NCBI GenBank assembly: GCA_900759565.1
Contig: CAAEVV010000013.1
Coordinates: 1 to 13,459 of the forward strand
Origin: an uncultured Collinsella sp.
GTDB lineage: Bacteria > Actinomycetota > Coriobacteriia > Coriobacteriales > Coriobacteriaceae
Reading direction: 5' to 3'
DNA: 13,459 bases
Position 1 is the first letter of the stretch. Each line of letters starts with the position of its first letter. The position numbers and the translations under genes are program-made. The notes under the pieces are model-generated. The model saw only the letters and a program-made list of their open reading frames with translations. It was not told where the DNA came from and searched no databases. Shown piece after piece: positions 1 through 8,047 of the stretch.

Positions 1-3
1 GCC

Positions 4-504
4 ATGCAAATCATCATCGGACGCGACGCCAAAACCTCGCAACTAAATGTCATCATCGGACAGCAGACACTGCGCCTGGGTGCGCCGGGCAGCGTGCCGC
101 AGACCGTCTCGCGCGACGCGCTTGCCGGCATGGGCGGAGCCGCCGCGACCGGTGCCGCCGTGGGCCTAGGCGTCGCAGCCGGCATCGCCTCCAACATGGC
201 GAGCACTCGCGCCCCGCAGCGCCCGCTCGCCCAGCTCGTCGACGTCGTGAGCGGCGAGAGCCATAGCATCACCTCCGCACAGGTGACCATCGGTCGCGAG
301 CGCTCAGTTTCCGACATTGCCCTGCGCGACCCCAACGTGTCGCGCCGCCACGCCCAGCTCACCTTTACGGGCTCGGATTGGTCGATCGAGGACCTCAATT
401 CCACCAACGGCACGCTCGTCAACAACCGCCGCATTACGCGCTGTCCGCTGCGCAACGGCGATCTACTGACGTTTGGCCTGAGTACCTTTGAATTTAGGGG
501 ATAG
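4..504 (+). CDS. FHA-domain protein (FhaA-like), possibly 5'-partial
   Basis: This protein binds phosphothreonine peptides through a C-terminal forkhead-associated domain and would act in the cytoplasm as a reader of the PknB-type kinase encoded downstream. The FHA core is at about residues 75-166. Its conserved residues are visible: G97-R98, S113-R-R-H116, and L131-N-S-T-N-G136. The N-terminal 40 residues are not recognised, and residues 40-67 form an Ala/Gly-rich stretch that could be a flexible or weakly hydrophobic linker. FhaA of Mycobacterium has a larger N-terminal DUF3662 domain, which is missing here. The ATG lies only three bases into the window, so no ribosome binding site can be judged and the real start may lie upstream. 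The gene ends 6 bp before the next FHA gene, consistent with an operon. The FHA call is secure; equivalence to FhaA rests on gene order. Confidence 0.85.
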   Translation: MQIIIGRDAKTSQLNVIIGQQTLRLGAPGSVPQTVSRDALAGMGGAAATGAAVGLGVAAGIASNMASTRAPQRPLAQLVDVVSGESHSITSAQVTIGRERSVSDIALRDPNVSRRHAQLTFTGSDWSIEDLNSTNGTLVNNRRITRCPLRNGDLLTFGLSTFEFRG

Positions 505-510
505 TCGCTT

Positions 511-927
511 ATGAACATCGATATCGTCCTTTTTGCAGGTCGCATCGTCCTGGTCGCCCTGCTCTATATCTTCCTGTTCGCCGTCATGAAGACCGGCGTG
601 GGACTTGTGCGCGGGCAGCGCCGCGACTCGGCTATCTGGACGATTGATGTGGACAAGGGTCCGCGCGGCATCCGCGGCATCCACGTAGACATGCTCGGCC
701 CCGTCATCGTCGGCCGCTCGCCGTCTTCGGACATCTGCATCAACGAGCCGTTTGTCTCGGCCTCGCATGCGCGCTTTTCGCTGCAGGGCCCGGCGCTCAT
801 CATCGAGGACCTCAACTCGCTTAACGGCACGCTCGTCAACGGCCGCCAGCTCGTGGAGCCCGCAACGCTGCGTGAGGGCGACGAAGTCCAGATTGGCGAC
901 GTGGTCATGAAGGTGAACCGTCGATGA
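511..927 (+). CDS. fhaB: Membrane-anchored FHA-domain protein (FhaB type)
   Basis: A 138-residue protein with one N-terminal membrane segment (about residues 6-30), a basic patch after it (RGQRR, 34-38), and a C-terminal FHA domain (about 60-138). The FHA residues are G68-R69-S70, S83-A-S-H86 and L101-N-S-L-N-G106. The architecture and place in the cluster match FhaB (FipA in mycobacteria), which binds phosphorylated kinase targets at the membrane and links signalling to the division machinery; that role is known for the family and inferred here. An AGGGGAT motif precedes the ATG at a sensible distance. The stop codon overlaps the start of the phosphatase gene (ATGA at 924-927), suggesting translational coupling. 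The D-L-N-S-x-N-G-T-L-V-N segment is nearly the same as in the preceding FHA protein, so the two are paralogous domains. Confidence 0.9.
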   Translation: MNIDIVLFAGRIVLVALLYIFLFAVMKTGVGLVRGQRRDSAIWTIDVDKGPRGIRGIHVDMLGPVIVGRSPSSDICINEPFVSASHARFSLQGPALIIEDLNSLNGTLVNGRQLVEPATLREGDEVQIGDVVMKVNRR

Positions 928-2723
928 TCGACGAGGAGAACAAGTCCGCAACCATGACCGAGGCACCGGCTGCCGCCGCAGCTGCACCGGCCCACGCCGC
1001 TCCGGCTGACTCCACACCCGTGGAGCCCGAGGACACCGTGTTCTCCCTGCCTCTTTCGCATGTAACGCATGATATTTCGGATCTCGCCGATAACGAGGAC
1101 GAAGCGGATGCCGTAGCGGCGCCCATCGGCGCACATGCTGCGGAACAGCCCACAGCGCCCGAAGCAACCCCGGCGCCGGCTCACTTTGCAGAGCCCGTCG
1201 CCGCGGCAATCAACGAGAGCGCTGCGGTGTTTGCGGCACCCGAGCCCGCCGCGCCGGCGTTTCCCATAGCCCCGGCATCCGAGGTTGCGCCCGCGTCTAC
1301 GCCGGCGCCCGAGCCTATAGACGTCAGCCCGCAAGATGACGAGTCGACCGCCCGCGTTTCCGAGGAGCCCGACTCCCCGGACACCGGTGATTCCGAATCA
1401 AACGCCGAGACCGACACCGTCTCTCCCGGTGACACCGCCGAGATCGACGTTGCTGCCGTTGAGGCCAAGCTCAAAGACCCCGGCTCGACCATGAGCTTTG
1501 AGCCCCTGACCGAGGAGCGCATCGAGACCGACTCGACCTATGATGCCGGTACCACCACGCAACTCATGTGGGGCGCCCGCTCCGACGTTGGCTGCGTGCG
1601 CCCGCACAATGAGGATTCCTACCTGGTGCAGTCGCCGCTCTTTTGCGTATGCGACGGCATGGGCGGTCACGCCGCCGGCGAGGTAGCCTCTTCCATCGCC
1701 GTCGAGACTATTGCCAAGACGGCCCCGCAGTCCGCCGACGCAGCGCGCCTGGCCGCAGCCGTCGAGGCAGCCAACGCCGCCGTAATCGAGGCGGCCCTGA
1801 ACGGCCTGGGCAAGCCCGGCATGGGCTGCACAGCCACCTGCGCCTATATCGAAAACGACACGCTCGCCATCGCCCACGTGGGCGACTCTCGCGCCTATCT
1901 GCTCCACGAGGGCACGCTCATCCGCGTGACCCGCGACCACTCCTACGTGGAGGAGCTCGTGGACGCCGGCGAGATCACGGCAGACGAGGCTCGCGTCCAC
2001 CCCAACCGTTCGGTCATCACCCGCGCGCTGGGCTCGGACCCCGCCATGTATGCCGACCACTTCACTCTGCATATCGAGGAAGGCGACCGCCTGATCCTGT
2101 GCTCCGACGGCCTCTCGAGCATGATTCCCGATAGCGATATCGAGAACATCGCCACGCAGTCCTCAACCGCGCAAATCTGCGTCGACAACCTAGTGGACGC
2201 GGCGCTTGCCGCCGGCGGCCACGACAACGTGACCGTAGTAGTCGTTGACCTGGTTGACGATGGCGTCATGCGCGAGGCGCAACGCGTGCGTCGCCGCAAC
2301 GTTACTATCGCCGCCATCCTGGCCCTCGTCTTTGTGCTGGCAGCTGGCATCTGGGCCTACACGGGTGTCACCGGCTCGTACTACCTGGGTACCTACCAGG
2401 GCAATGTCGCCGTCTGGCGCGGCCTGCCCGGCAAGCCACTCGGACTCAAGCTCCACTGGCTCGAAAGCGAAACCAGCATCAAGCTGTCCGACCTGCCCGA
2501 AGACACGCAAAACCGCCTCAAGGCGGGCATTCCGCAAACAAGTGTCGACGATGCGCAGGACACGATATCCAAGTACCGCCACCAGATCGACGAGGAGCAG
2601 ACCCGCCAGGTGATCGACGCGCAAACGATTCGCGACAACACCAATCAGGGATCGACCTCCGAATCAGATTCCGAGAAAACCGCCGAACAGTCCGCCGAGG
2701 CCGAAGCCTCCGATAAGAATTAG
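924..2723 (+). CDS. pstP: PP2C-family Ser/Thr phosphatase with long N-terminal extension (PstP type)
   Basis: Metal-dependent protein phosphatase expected to remove phosphates from the PknB-type kinase and its substrates. The catalytic domain covers about residues 213-443 and carries the metal-binding and signature motifs: R219, N229-E230-D231, D244-G-M-G-G-H249, G320-D-S-R323, S394-D395-G396 and G432-H-D434-N435. One membrane helix follows (about 461-480), then a roughly 120-residue extracytoplasmic tail. This is the PstP layout, except that about 210 residues rich in Ala, Pro, Glu, Asp and Ser precede the catalytic domain; in mycobacterial PstP the domain starts almost at the N-terminus. 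The start overlaps the fhaB stop (ATGA). An internal ATG at 954 is possible and would remove only 10 residues. The gene ends 16 bp before the next start, so it is part of the operon. Confidence 0.93.
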   Translation: MIDEENKSATMTEAPAAAAAAPAHAAPADSTPVEPEDTVFSLPLSHVTHDISDLADNEDEADAVAAPIGAHAAEQPTAPEATPAPAHFAEPVAAAINESAAVFAAPEPAAPAFPIAPASEVAPASTPAPEPIDVSPQDDESTARVSEEPDSPDTGDSESNAETDTVSPGDTAEIDVAAVEAKLKDPGSTMSFEPLTEERIETDSTYDAGTTTQLMWGARSDVGCVRPHNEDSYLVQSPLFCVCDGMGGHAAGEVASSIAVETIAKTAPQSADAARLAAAVEAANAAVIEAALNGLGKPGMGCTATCAYIENDTLAIAHVGDSRAYLLHEGTLIRVTRDHSYVEELVDAGEITADEARVHPNRSVITRALGSDPAMYADHFTLHIEEGDRLILCSDGLSSMIPDSDIENIATQSSTAQICVDNLVDAALAAGGHDNVTVVVVDLVDDGVMREAQRVRRRNVTIAAILALVFVLAAGIWAYTGVTGSYYLGTYQGNVAVWRGLPGKPLGLKLHWLESETSIKLSDLPEDTQNRLKAGIPQTSVDDAQDTISKYRHQIDEEQTRQVIDAQTIRDNTNQGSTSESDSEKTAEQSAEAEASDKN

Positions 2724-2739
2724 AAAGGGAGTGCCGCTT

Positions 2740-5610
2740 ATGAGTCGCCGCAACACCGAGCTGCTCTTGCTCATCGCCTCGGCGTTCCCCGTCATCCTGC
2801 TGTATGCGATGTACGTCCTCACCGCGGGCGCTGCCATCTCCTTTGAGACGCTCGCCGTACCGATCGGCCTCTTTGCCGCCTTTGCCGCGGCCCACATTGC
2901 CGTGCGCATCTTGGCGCCCGGTGCCGACCCCGCCATCCTGCCCATCGTATTTATACTTTCGGGCATCGGCATCACGTTCGTGACGCGTCTCGCCCCCGCT
3001 CTCGCCATCTCACAGCTCATCATCCTGTTTGTCTCGGTGGCGCTCATGGTGGGAACGCTTGCACTAGTCAAAAACCTCGACGTGGTCATGCGCTACAAGT
3101 ACACCTTTGGCATCATCGGCATCATTCTGCTGATGCTGCCTATCTTTATCGGCACCACGATCTCGGGCTCCAAGCTGTGGATTCGCATCGCGGGCTTTAC
3201 CATCCAGCCCGGCGAGTTCGCCAAGGTCTTTATCGTCCTGTTCCTGGCCGGCTACCTAGCCGAGAACCGCGAGCTGCTCTCCATCTCCAACCGCAAGATT
3301 CTGGGCTTTAAGATCCCTCGCCTGCGACTGCTGCTGCCGCTGTTTGCCGTGTGGGGCGTGTGCCTGCTCGTCGTCGTCTTCGAACGCGACCTGGGTTCGG
3401 CCGTGCTGTTCTACACCATCTTCTTGCTGATGCTCTACGTTGCCACGGGGCGCTTTTCGTATGTCGTTATCGGCCTTGCGCTCTTAGCTGTTGGAGCCGT
3501 GGGCGCCTACAAGTTCCTGTCTCACGTTCAGGTGCGTTTCCAGGTTTGGCTCGATCCGTTTAAGGACGCCCAGGGCCAGGGCTACCAGATCGTCCAGTCG
3601 CTCTTCTCGCTTGCCGATGGCGGTCTGGTCGGTGTTGGCATCGGCAACGGCATGGCCAACAACATCCCCGTCGTCGAGTCCGACTTTATCTTCTCGGCTA
3701 TCGGCGAGGAGATGGGCCTTTTGGGCAGCGGCGCCGTGCTCATCCTGTTTATGCTCTTTGCCGTGCGTGGCCTCACCACAGCTGCCCGCGCTAAATCCGA
3801 CCTCGCCGCCTTTAGTGCCACAGGCCTTACGGCCGCCATCAGCTTCCAGGCCTTCTTGATCGTTGGCGGCGTAACCCGCCTGATCCCGCTGACCGGCGTC
3901 ACCCTGCCCTTTATGAGCCAGGGCGGCTCCTCTCTGCTGGCGAGCTTTATCATCGTCGCGCTCCTGCTGCGCGCCGGTGACGAGGCGACCGGACGCGAGG
4001 CCGAGCTTACCGGCACCGGCACCATGGCCGCCATCACCGATGATCAGGTCGCATCTGCCGCCGCCCCGACGGGCACGCGCTTTGCCACCTCGTCTTCCTA
4101 CGGCAGCGGCAGCCATTCCATCGGCTCGCGCATGCGCCGTCGCCTGCTCGACACGCCTGAATCCGGTGTGCTCGGCCGCGTGGCGCTCGCCAACCGTCTA
4201 ACCCGTGCGGTGCTCGCCTTTACGGCGCTGTTCGCCATCCTTATCGGCAACCTCACCTATGTCCAGGTCATCAAAGCCAAGGACTATCAGGACATGCCGA
4301 CCAACAACCACACCATCGCCCGCTCCAAGTACATCCAGCGCGGTTCCATTATCACGTCCGACGGCGTGACGTTGGCCGAGTCGCTGCAGCAGGAGGACGG
4401 CACTTACGTACGCTCCTACCCCAACGGTAACCTGGCAGCGCACGTGGTTGGCTACGTGAGCCAGCAGTATGGCACCACCGCCATCGAGAGCGTCATGAAC
4501 GATACGCTCACCGGCTCTAAGGATTACTCCAGCTGGAACAACGCCATCGCGTCGCTCGCGGGCCAGACCCAGCCGGGCAACACCGCCAAGCTCACCATCG
4601 ACTCGCGTATCCAGACAGCGGCCGAGCAGGCACTCAAGGGCTTTAAGGGCGCTGTAGTGGTCATCGACCCGCGTACCGGCGCGGTGCTCGCATGTGCCAG
4701 CTCGCCCACCTACGACAACACCAACATCGATGCCCTGCTGCAGACGGGCGGCGGCGAGGACGGCTCCATGTACAATCGTGCCATGGACGCGCTGTACACG
4801 CCGGGCTCAACGTTTAAGGTCGTTACGCTTTCCGCGGCACTCGAGACCGGTACCGCCAGCCTTACCAGCACCTACCAGGCGCCCGGCTCCATGGACATCG
4901 GCAACGCACCGGTCACCAACTATGCCAACGAGAGCTACGGCACCATCAGCCTGCAGCAGGCCTTTGCCGTGTCCTCCAACGTCGTCTTTGGCCAGGTGGC
5001 AAACGAAGTTGGCGCAAACACGCTCGTGCAGTTTGCCAACGCCTTTGGCTACGGCCAAAAGCTCGGCCAAGACCTGACCTCCGCGGCCTCCATCATGGCC
5101 GACCCGTCGCTCATGACCGAGTGGGAGACCGCCTGGGCCGGCGCCGGCCAGCCTGTCGGCATGGACCATACGCCCGGCCCGCAGACCACCGTCATGCAAA
5201 ACGCCGTGATTGCCGCCGCCATCGCTAACAGCGGCGTGGTCATGGACCCGTACTTTGTAGCCCAGGTACTCGCCCCGGACGGAACCGTGGTCAAGACCAC
5301 GCAGTCCCGCTCGCTGGGTCAGGCCGTCAGCTCCGCCACGGCCGACCAGGTCAAGCAGGCCATGCTTGCCGTCGTCCAGTCCGGCACCGGCACCGATGCC
5401 CAAATCCCCGGCGTCAAGGTCGCCGGCAAGACCGGCTCGGCCGAGATCGGCGGCACCAACGTCAACTCTATGTTCGTTGGCTTTGCACCTTACGATTCAC
5501 CCACGGTCGCCATCTCGGTGGCCTTGGAGGATTTCGACAAGCATGACGTCAAGGCCGCCAAGATCGCCGGTATCGTCCTGACCGCGGCGCTTGCCGCACA
5601 GGGAGCGTGA
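2740..5610 (+). CDS. Fused SEDS glycosyltransferase (FtsW/RodA) and class B penicillin-binding protein
   Basis: A single 956-residue reading frame joins two enzymes normally made separately: a SEDS peptidoglycan polymerase and its partner transpeptidase. Residues 1 to about 410 form the multi-span SEDS domain, with LWIRIAGFTIQPGEFAK near residue 150, ERDLG near 215, and ESDFIFSAIGEE from E313 (D315 lies in the segment holding the proposed catalytic Asp of the family). A polar cytoplasmic linker (about 410-485) leads to a new membrane helix (487-508) and a periplasmic PBP domain with all three active-site motifs: S690-T-F-K693, S745-S-N747 and K897-T-G899. The PBP half is short and resembles PbpA. 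The ATG at 2740 follows AAAGGGAG at 8 bp spacing; a GTG at 2731 is less likely. I see no frameshift or stop at the junction. It could serve division or elongation; the fused order matches rodA-pbpA. Confidence 0.93.
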   Translation: MSRRNTELLLLIASAFPVILLYAMYVLTAGAAISFETLAVPIGLFAAFAAAHIAVRILAPGADPAILPIVFILSGIGITFVTRLAPALAISQLIILFVSVALMVGTLALVKNLDVVMRYKYTFGIIGIILLMLPIFIGTTISGSKLWIRIAGFTIQPGEFAKVFIVLFLAGYLAENRELLSISNRKILGFKIPRLRLLLPLFAVWGVCLLVVVFERDLGSAVLFYTIFLLMLYVATGRFSYVVIGLALLAVGAVGAYKFLSHVQVRFQVWLDPFKDAQGQGYQIVQSLFSLADGGLVGVGIGNGMANNIPVVESDFIFSAIGEEMGLLGSGAVLILFMLFAVRGLTTAARAKSDLAAFSATGLTAAISFQAFLIVGGVTRLIPLTGVTLPFMSQGGSSLLASFIIVALLLRAGDEATGREAELTGTGTMAAITDDQVASAAAPTGTRFATSSSYGSGSHSIGSRMRRRLLDTPESGVLGRVALANRLTRAVLAFTALFAILIGNLTYVQVIKAKDYQDMPTNNHTIARSKYIQRGSIITSDGVTLAESLQQEDGTYVRSYPNGNLAAHVVGYVSQQYGTTAIESVMNDTLTGSKDYSSWNNAIASLAGQTQPGNTAKLTIDSRIQTAAEQALKGFKGAVVVIDPRTGAVLACASSPTYDNTNIDALLQTGGGEDGSMYNRAMDALYTPGSTFKVVTLSAALETGTASLTSTYQAPGSMDIGNAPVTNYANESYGTISLQQAFAVSSNVVFGQVANEVGANTLVQFANAFGYGQKLGQDLTSAASIMADPSLMTEWETAWAGAGQPVGMDHTPGPQTTVMQNAVIAAAIANSGVVMDPYFVAQVLAPDGTVVKTTQSRSLGQAVSSATADQVKQAMLAVVQSGTGTDAQIPGVKVAGKTGSAEIGGTNVNSMFVGFAPYDSPTVAISVALEDFDKHDVKAAKIAGIVLTAALAAQGA

Positions 5611-5742
5611 TGCCCATGATCGAATCGGACACCCGAGGCGCGCCGCGGCCGAAGAGTTAGCGGCAACGCGCCACACGGCCCCAGCGGCCACATCATAGGT
5701 ACTACACACATTGTTGAGCGAATAGTTATGTTAGGAGCAGGA

Positions 5743-7704
5743 ATGGAACAGAGGGTCCTCGGGGGAAGATACCTCCTCAAGGATAAGGTGGGAACAGGCG
5801 GCATGGCGACCGTCTACCGTGCACAGGACCAGGTCCTCGACCGCACGGTAGCCGTCAAGATTATGCTGCCGCAGTATGCTGGCGACGCAACCTTCGCCGC
5901 GCGCTTTAAGCAGGAGGCCCAGGCAGCAGCCGGTCTCTCCTCCCCCTATATCGTGGGCGTCTACGATTGGGGCAAGGACGGCGACACCTATTACATCGTC
6001 ATGGAGTACTTGCGCGGCACCGACCTTAAGAGCGGCATCAAGAGCCACGGCGCCCTCGACCCCAAGAAGGTCGCCCAGATCGGCTCGCAGATCAGCTCCG
6101 CGCTTTCGGTCGCCCACAAGCACGAGATCATCCACCGCGACATTAAGCCGCAGAACATCATGGTGCTGCCCGACGGCAACATCAAGGTGATGGACTTTGG
6201 CATCGCGCGCGCCAAGAACAGCCACCTCACGCAAGACAACAACGTGCTGGGAACCGCCCACTACGTCAGCCCCGAGCAGACCCGCGGTCAGGACCTCGGC
6301 CCCACCTCGGATATCTACTCGCTGGGCGTCGTGATGTACGAGTGCGCCACCGGCCGCGTTCCCTTTGACGGTGACGACGCTATCTCAGTCGCACTCAAGC
6401 AGGTCAACGAGCTGCCTATTCCGCCGAGCCAGATCAACTCCGGTGTCGACGCCGACCTTGAGCGCATCATCCTCAAGTGCATGGAGAAGGATCCGGCAAA
6501 CCGCTTCCAGACCGCCGACGAGCTGCGTCAGGTGCTCAACAGCTACCTGTCGGGCCGTGCCGTCAACGTCTCGGAGCCCACGCGCATCATCGGTGCCCCC
6601 GGTGAGCTGGGCGCCACCAAGACTCGCGAGCTTTCCGATCAGACGCGCGCCATGGTGCGTCCCGTTTCGGGCGTGAGCGGCCAGAATACCGCCCGTAGCT
6701 CGGTTTCGGGCTCTACCGGCTCCTACGAGGTCGAAAAGCCCAAATCCAACAAGAACAAGATCATCGCCGCCGTGGTGGCAGCCGTTGCCGTCATCGGCAT
6801 CGTGGTGGCCTTTGCCACAGGACTCTTTGGCGGCGAGCAGGTCACCGTGCCCGATGTGCTGGGCAAGGACCAGCAGACTGCCGTCGAGCTGATCAAGGAA
6901 GCCGGCCTCGAGGTCGGCACCATCGACCAAAGCTACAACGACGATGTCGACGAGGGCAAGGTCGCCGAGCAGACGCCCAACGGCAACACCAAGAAGGCCA
7001 AGGGCACCAAGGTGAACCTGGTAATCTCCAAGGGTCCCAAGCCCTCCGAGAAGGTTGAGGTTCCCCGGCTTGTCGGCCTGACCAAGGACCAGGCCGAGGC
7101 CGCGCTGGCAAGCGTTGGCCTGAAGGGCAACGCCTCCGAGGAGGCCAACGAGGCCGATGAGGGCCAGGTCTTTGAGCAGGGCACCGAAGCCGGTAAGGAA
7201 GTCGCGAAGGGCACGACCATCTCGTACAAGGTCTCGAGCGGCCCAGATACCACGTCCGTCCCCGACCTGACCGACATGACCGAGGCCCAAGCACGCAACG
7301 CCCTCGATATGGCAGGCTTTGGCGTCGACGTGAGCTACCAGGAGAACGACTCGGTTACCGAGGGCACCGTGATCAGCTGGAACCCCAGCGGCAAGCAGAA
7401 GCCCGGCGCCACGATTACCGTCGTCATTGCCAAGAAGTCCGGCAAGGCCAGTATTCCGGGCAACCTGTACGGCAAGAGCATCTCCGCCGCCGTCACCGCG
7501 CTCAACAACGCCGGTTTCTATAACATCGGCTTCTGTGACCAGAACGGCAATCCCGTAAGCGGTAACGAGGATGCCACCGTTACGGGCGTCTCCCCCACCG
7601 GCAAGCAGTCCACCGACAGCACGATCACGCTAACAGTCGCACTTTCTGGCTCGGGCTCTGGCTCTGGCTCGGGCACGGGTGACGATTCCGGTACGACCAA
7701 CTAG
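5743..7704 (+). CDS. pknB: PknB-type Ser/Thr kinase with four PASTA domains
   Basis: Transmembrane kinase that in this family senses peptidoglycan fragments or lipid II outside the cell and phosphorylates cell-wall and division proteins inside. The kinase domain (about residues 8-270) has the Gly-rich loop GTGGMATVY (17-25), catalytic K39, H131-R-D133 followed by IKPQN, D151-F-G153 and SPEQ (176-179); T163 and T171 are activation-loop threonines. A basic juxtamembrane segment leads to a membrane helix (about 339-360). Four PASTA repeats follow at about 365-431, 437-499, 503-565 and 569-634, then a Gly-Ser repeat tail ending in GDDSGTTN. The start at 5743 was chosen because AGGAG lies 5 bp upstream; the ATG at 5728 lies before that site. 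A 132-bp gap separates it from the SEDS-PBP gene, so it may have its own promoter. No pknA is present beside it. Confidence 0.95.
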   Translation: MEQRVLGGRYLLKDKVGTGGMATVYRAQDQVLDRTVAVKIMLPQYAGDATFAARFKQEAQAAAGLSSPYIVGVYDWGKDGDTYYIVMEYLRGTDLKSGIKSHGALDPKKVAQIGSQISSALSVAHKHEIIHRDIKPQNIMVLPDGNIKVMDFGIARAKNSHLTQDNNVLGTAHYVSPEQTRGQDLGPTSDIYSLGVVMYECATGRVPFDGDDAISVALKQVNELPIPPSQINSGVDADLERIILKCMEKDPANRFQTADELRQVLNSYLSGRAVNVSEPTRIIGAPGELGATKTRELSDQTRAMVRPVSGVSGQNTARSSVSGSTGSYEVEKPKSNKNKIIAAVVAAVAVIGIVVAFATGLFGGEQVTVPDVLGKDQQTAVELIKEAGLEVGTIDQSYNDDVDEGKVAEQTPNGNTKKAKGTKVNLVISKGPKPSEKVEVPRLVGLTKDQAEAALASVGLKGNASEEANEADEGQVFEQGTEAGKEVAKGTTISYKVSSGPDTTSVPDLTDMTEAQARNALDMAGFGVDVSYQENDSVTEGTVISWNPSGKQKPGATITVVIAKKSGKASIPGNLYGKSISAAVTALNNAGFYNIGFCDQNGNPVSGNEDATVTGVSPTGKQSTDSTITLTVALSGSGSGSGSGTGDDSGTTN

Positions 7705-7754
7705 TCGTCACCCCACCGCTCATCACGGCTCTCGCCGCAAACATATTCGCTCAC

Positions 7755-7796
7755 AGGCGCCCGCTTGCTTCCCAGCAAACGGGCGCCTTCTTTATC
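7755..7796 (+). terminator. Rho-independent terminator after pknB
   Basis: A 9-bp perfect stem (AGGCGCCCG at 7755-7763 with CGGGCGCCT at 7780-7788), extended inward by TTGCT/AGCAA after one mismatch, with a TCCC loop. The T-rich tail TTCTTTATC follows on the + strand. It sits about 50 bp after the pknB stop and closes the signalling cluster. Confidence 0.85.
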
Positions 7797-7833
7797 TGAA
7801 GCAGCGAATACTACGGCATGCCTTAAACCAGAA

Positions 7834-7862
7834 GAGCCCGGCACCATAGCGGTACCGGGCTC
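7834..7862 (-). terminator. Hairpin terminator following a minus-strand tRNA-like sequence
   Basis: Inverted repeat GAGCCCGG (7834-7841) / CCGGGCTC (7855-7862) with an inner ACC/GGT pairing. Read on the - strand the hairpin is followed by TTCTGGTTT. It lies 10 bp downstream (minus sense) of a CCA-ending tRNA 3' end at 7873, the usual place for a tRNA terminator. The same TTCTGGTTT tail follows the hairpin at 7969-7992, so the two units look related. Confidence 0.6.
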
Positions 7863-7872
7863 GATATTCCTC

Positions 7873-7957
7873 TGGTGCCCCCGGGCGGATTCGAAAACTC
7901 CCCCCGCGGGAAATTGGTGACGCGGGTGTCGACGGTCCGAATCCGCCGGCGGTCCCC
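7873..7957 (-). pseudogene. tRNA-derived remnant (second copy of a tRNA-Arg 3' end plus an inverted piece)
   Basis: The minus strand ends in a tRNA-like T-arm and acceptor strand, CGGGGGC then ACCA at 7882-7873. The 23 bp at 7871-7893 are identical to 8001-8023, the end of the tRNA-Arg half next to the integrase. Further upstream the match is lost, the T-stem no longer pairs, and no GCCCCCG 5' acceptor strand is found, so no complete cloverleaf can be drawn. Inside the same stretch, 7922-7947 is an exact inverted copy of 8014-8039, a T-arm and variable loop facing the other way. I read this as debris of tRNA genes broken by insertion or recombination. A functional unusual RNA cannot be excluded. 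Confidence 0.45.
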
Positions 7958-7958
7958 A

Positions 7959-7992
7959 CAAACCAGAAACGGCGCCGCTCTCGCGACGCCGT
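7959..7992 (-). terminator. Hairpin terminator following the tRNA-Arg 3' half
   Basis: Stem of 10 bp with one G-T wobble (7969-7978 with 7983-7992) and a four-base TCTC loop (GAGA on the minus strand). On the - strand the tail is TTTCTGGTTT. It begins 11 bp after the CCA at 8003, consistent with the original terminator of the tRNA-Arg gene before the element inserted. Confidence 0.6.
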
Positions 7993-8002
7993 CATAATCT
8001 TC

Positions 8003-8047
8003 TGGTGCCCCCGGGCGGATTCGGACCGTCGACACCCGCTTTAGGAG
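8003..8047 (-). other. Left attachment site: 3' half of tRNA-Arg(CCT) at the element boundary
   Basis: Read on the - strand this is the anticodon loop CTCCTAA (anticodon CCT), the 3' anticodon strand AGCGG, variable loop GTGTC, a T-arm with loop TCCGAAT, the 3' acceptor strand CGGGGGC, discriminator A and CCA. The 5' half is missing: upstream of the anticodon loop the sequence becomes AT-rich and cannot pair. Tyrosine integrases commonly cross over in an anticodon loop and leave the displaced host 3' end on the integrase side, while the element supplies a new 3' end that rebuilds the tRNA at its other end. The integrase gene starts about 190 bp away, as expected. No second copy of this end occurs later in the window, so the rebuilt tRNA lies outside it. 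Confidence 0.7.

Noticed and set aside
463..2350. Long minus-strand ORFs opposite the FHA and phosphatase genes
   Set aside because: High-GC coding DNA opens antisense frames; the products are Arg/Gly/His-rich without domains, while the + strand genes have clear domain motifs.
5610..5660. A 16-codon ORF overlapping the stop of the SEDS-PBP gene (TGATG), possibly a vestige of pknA
   Set aside because: Too short and without recognisable kinase sequence; the overlap can occur by chance.
7873..7965. A complete functional tRNA on either strand
   Set aside because: No matching 5' acceptor strand or D-arm can be found, and the T-stem of the minus-strand copy is broken. On the + strand a TTGGTGA loop resembles a Thr anticodon loop but the rest does not fold.
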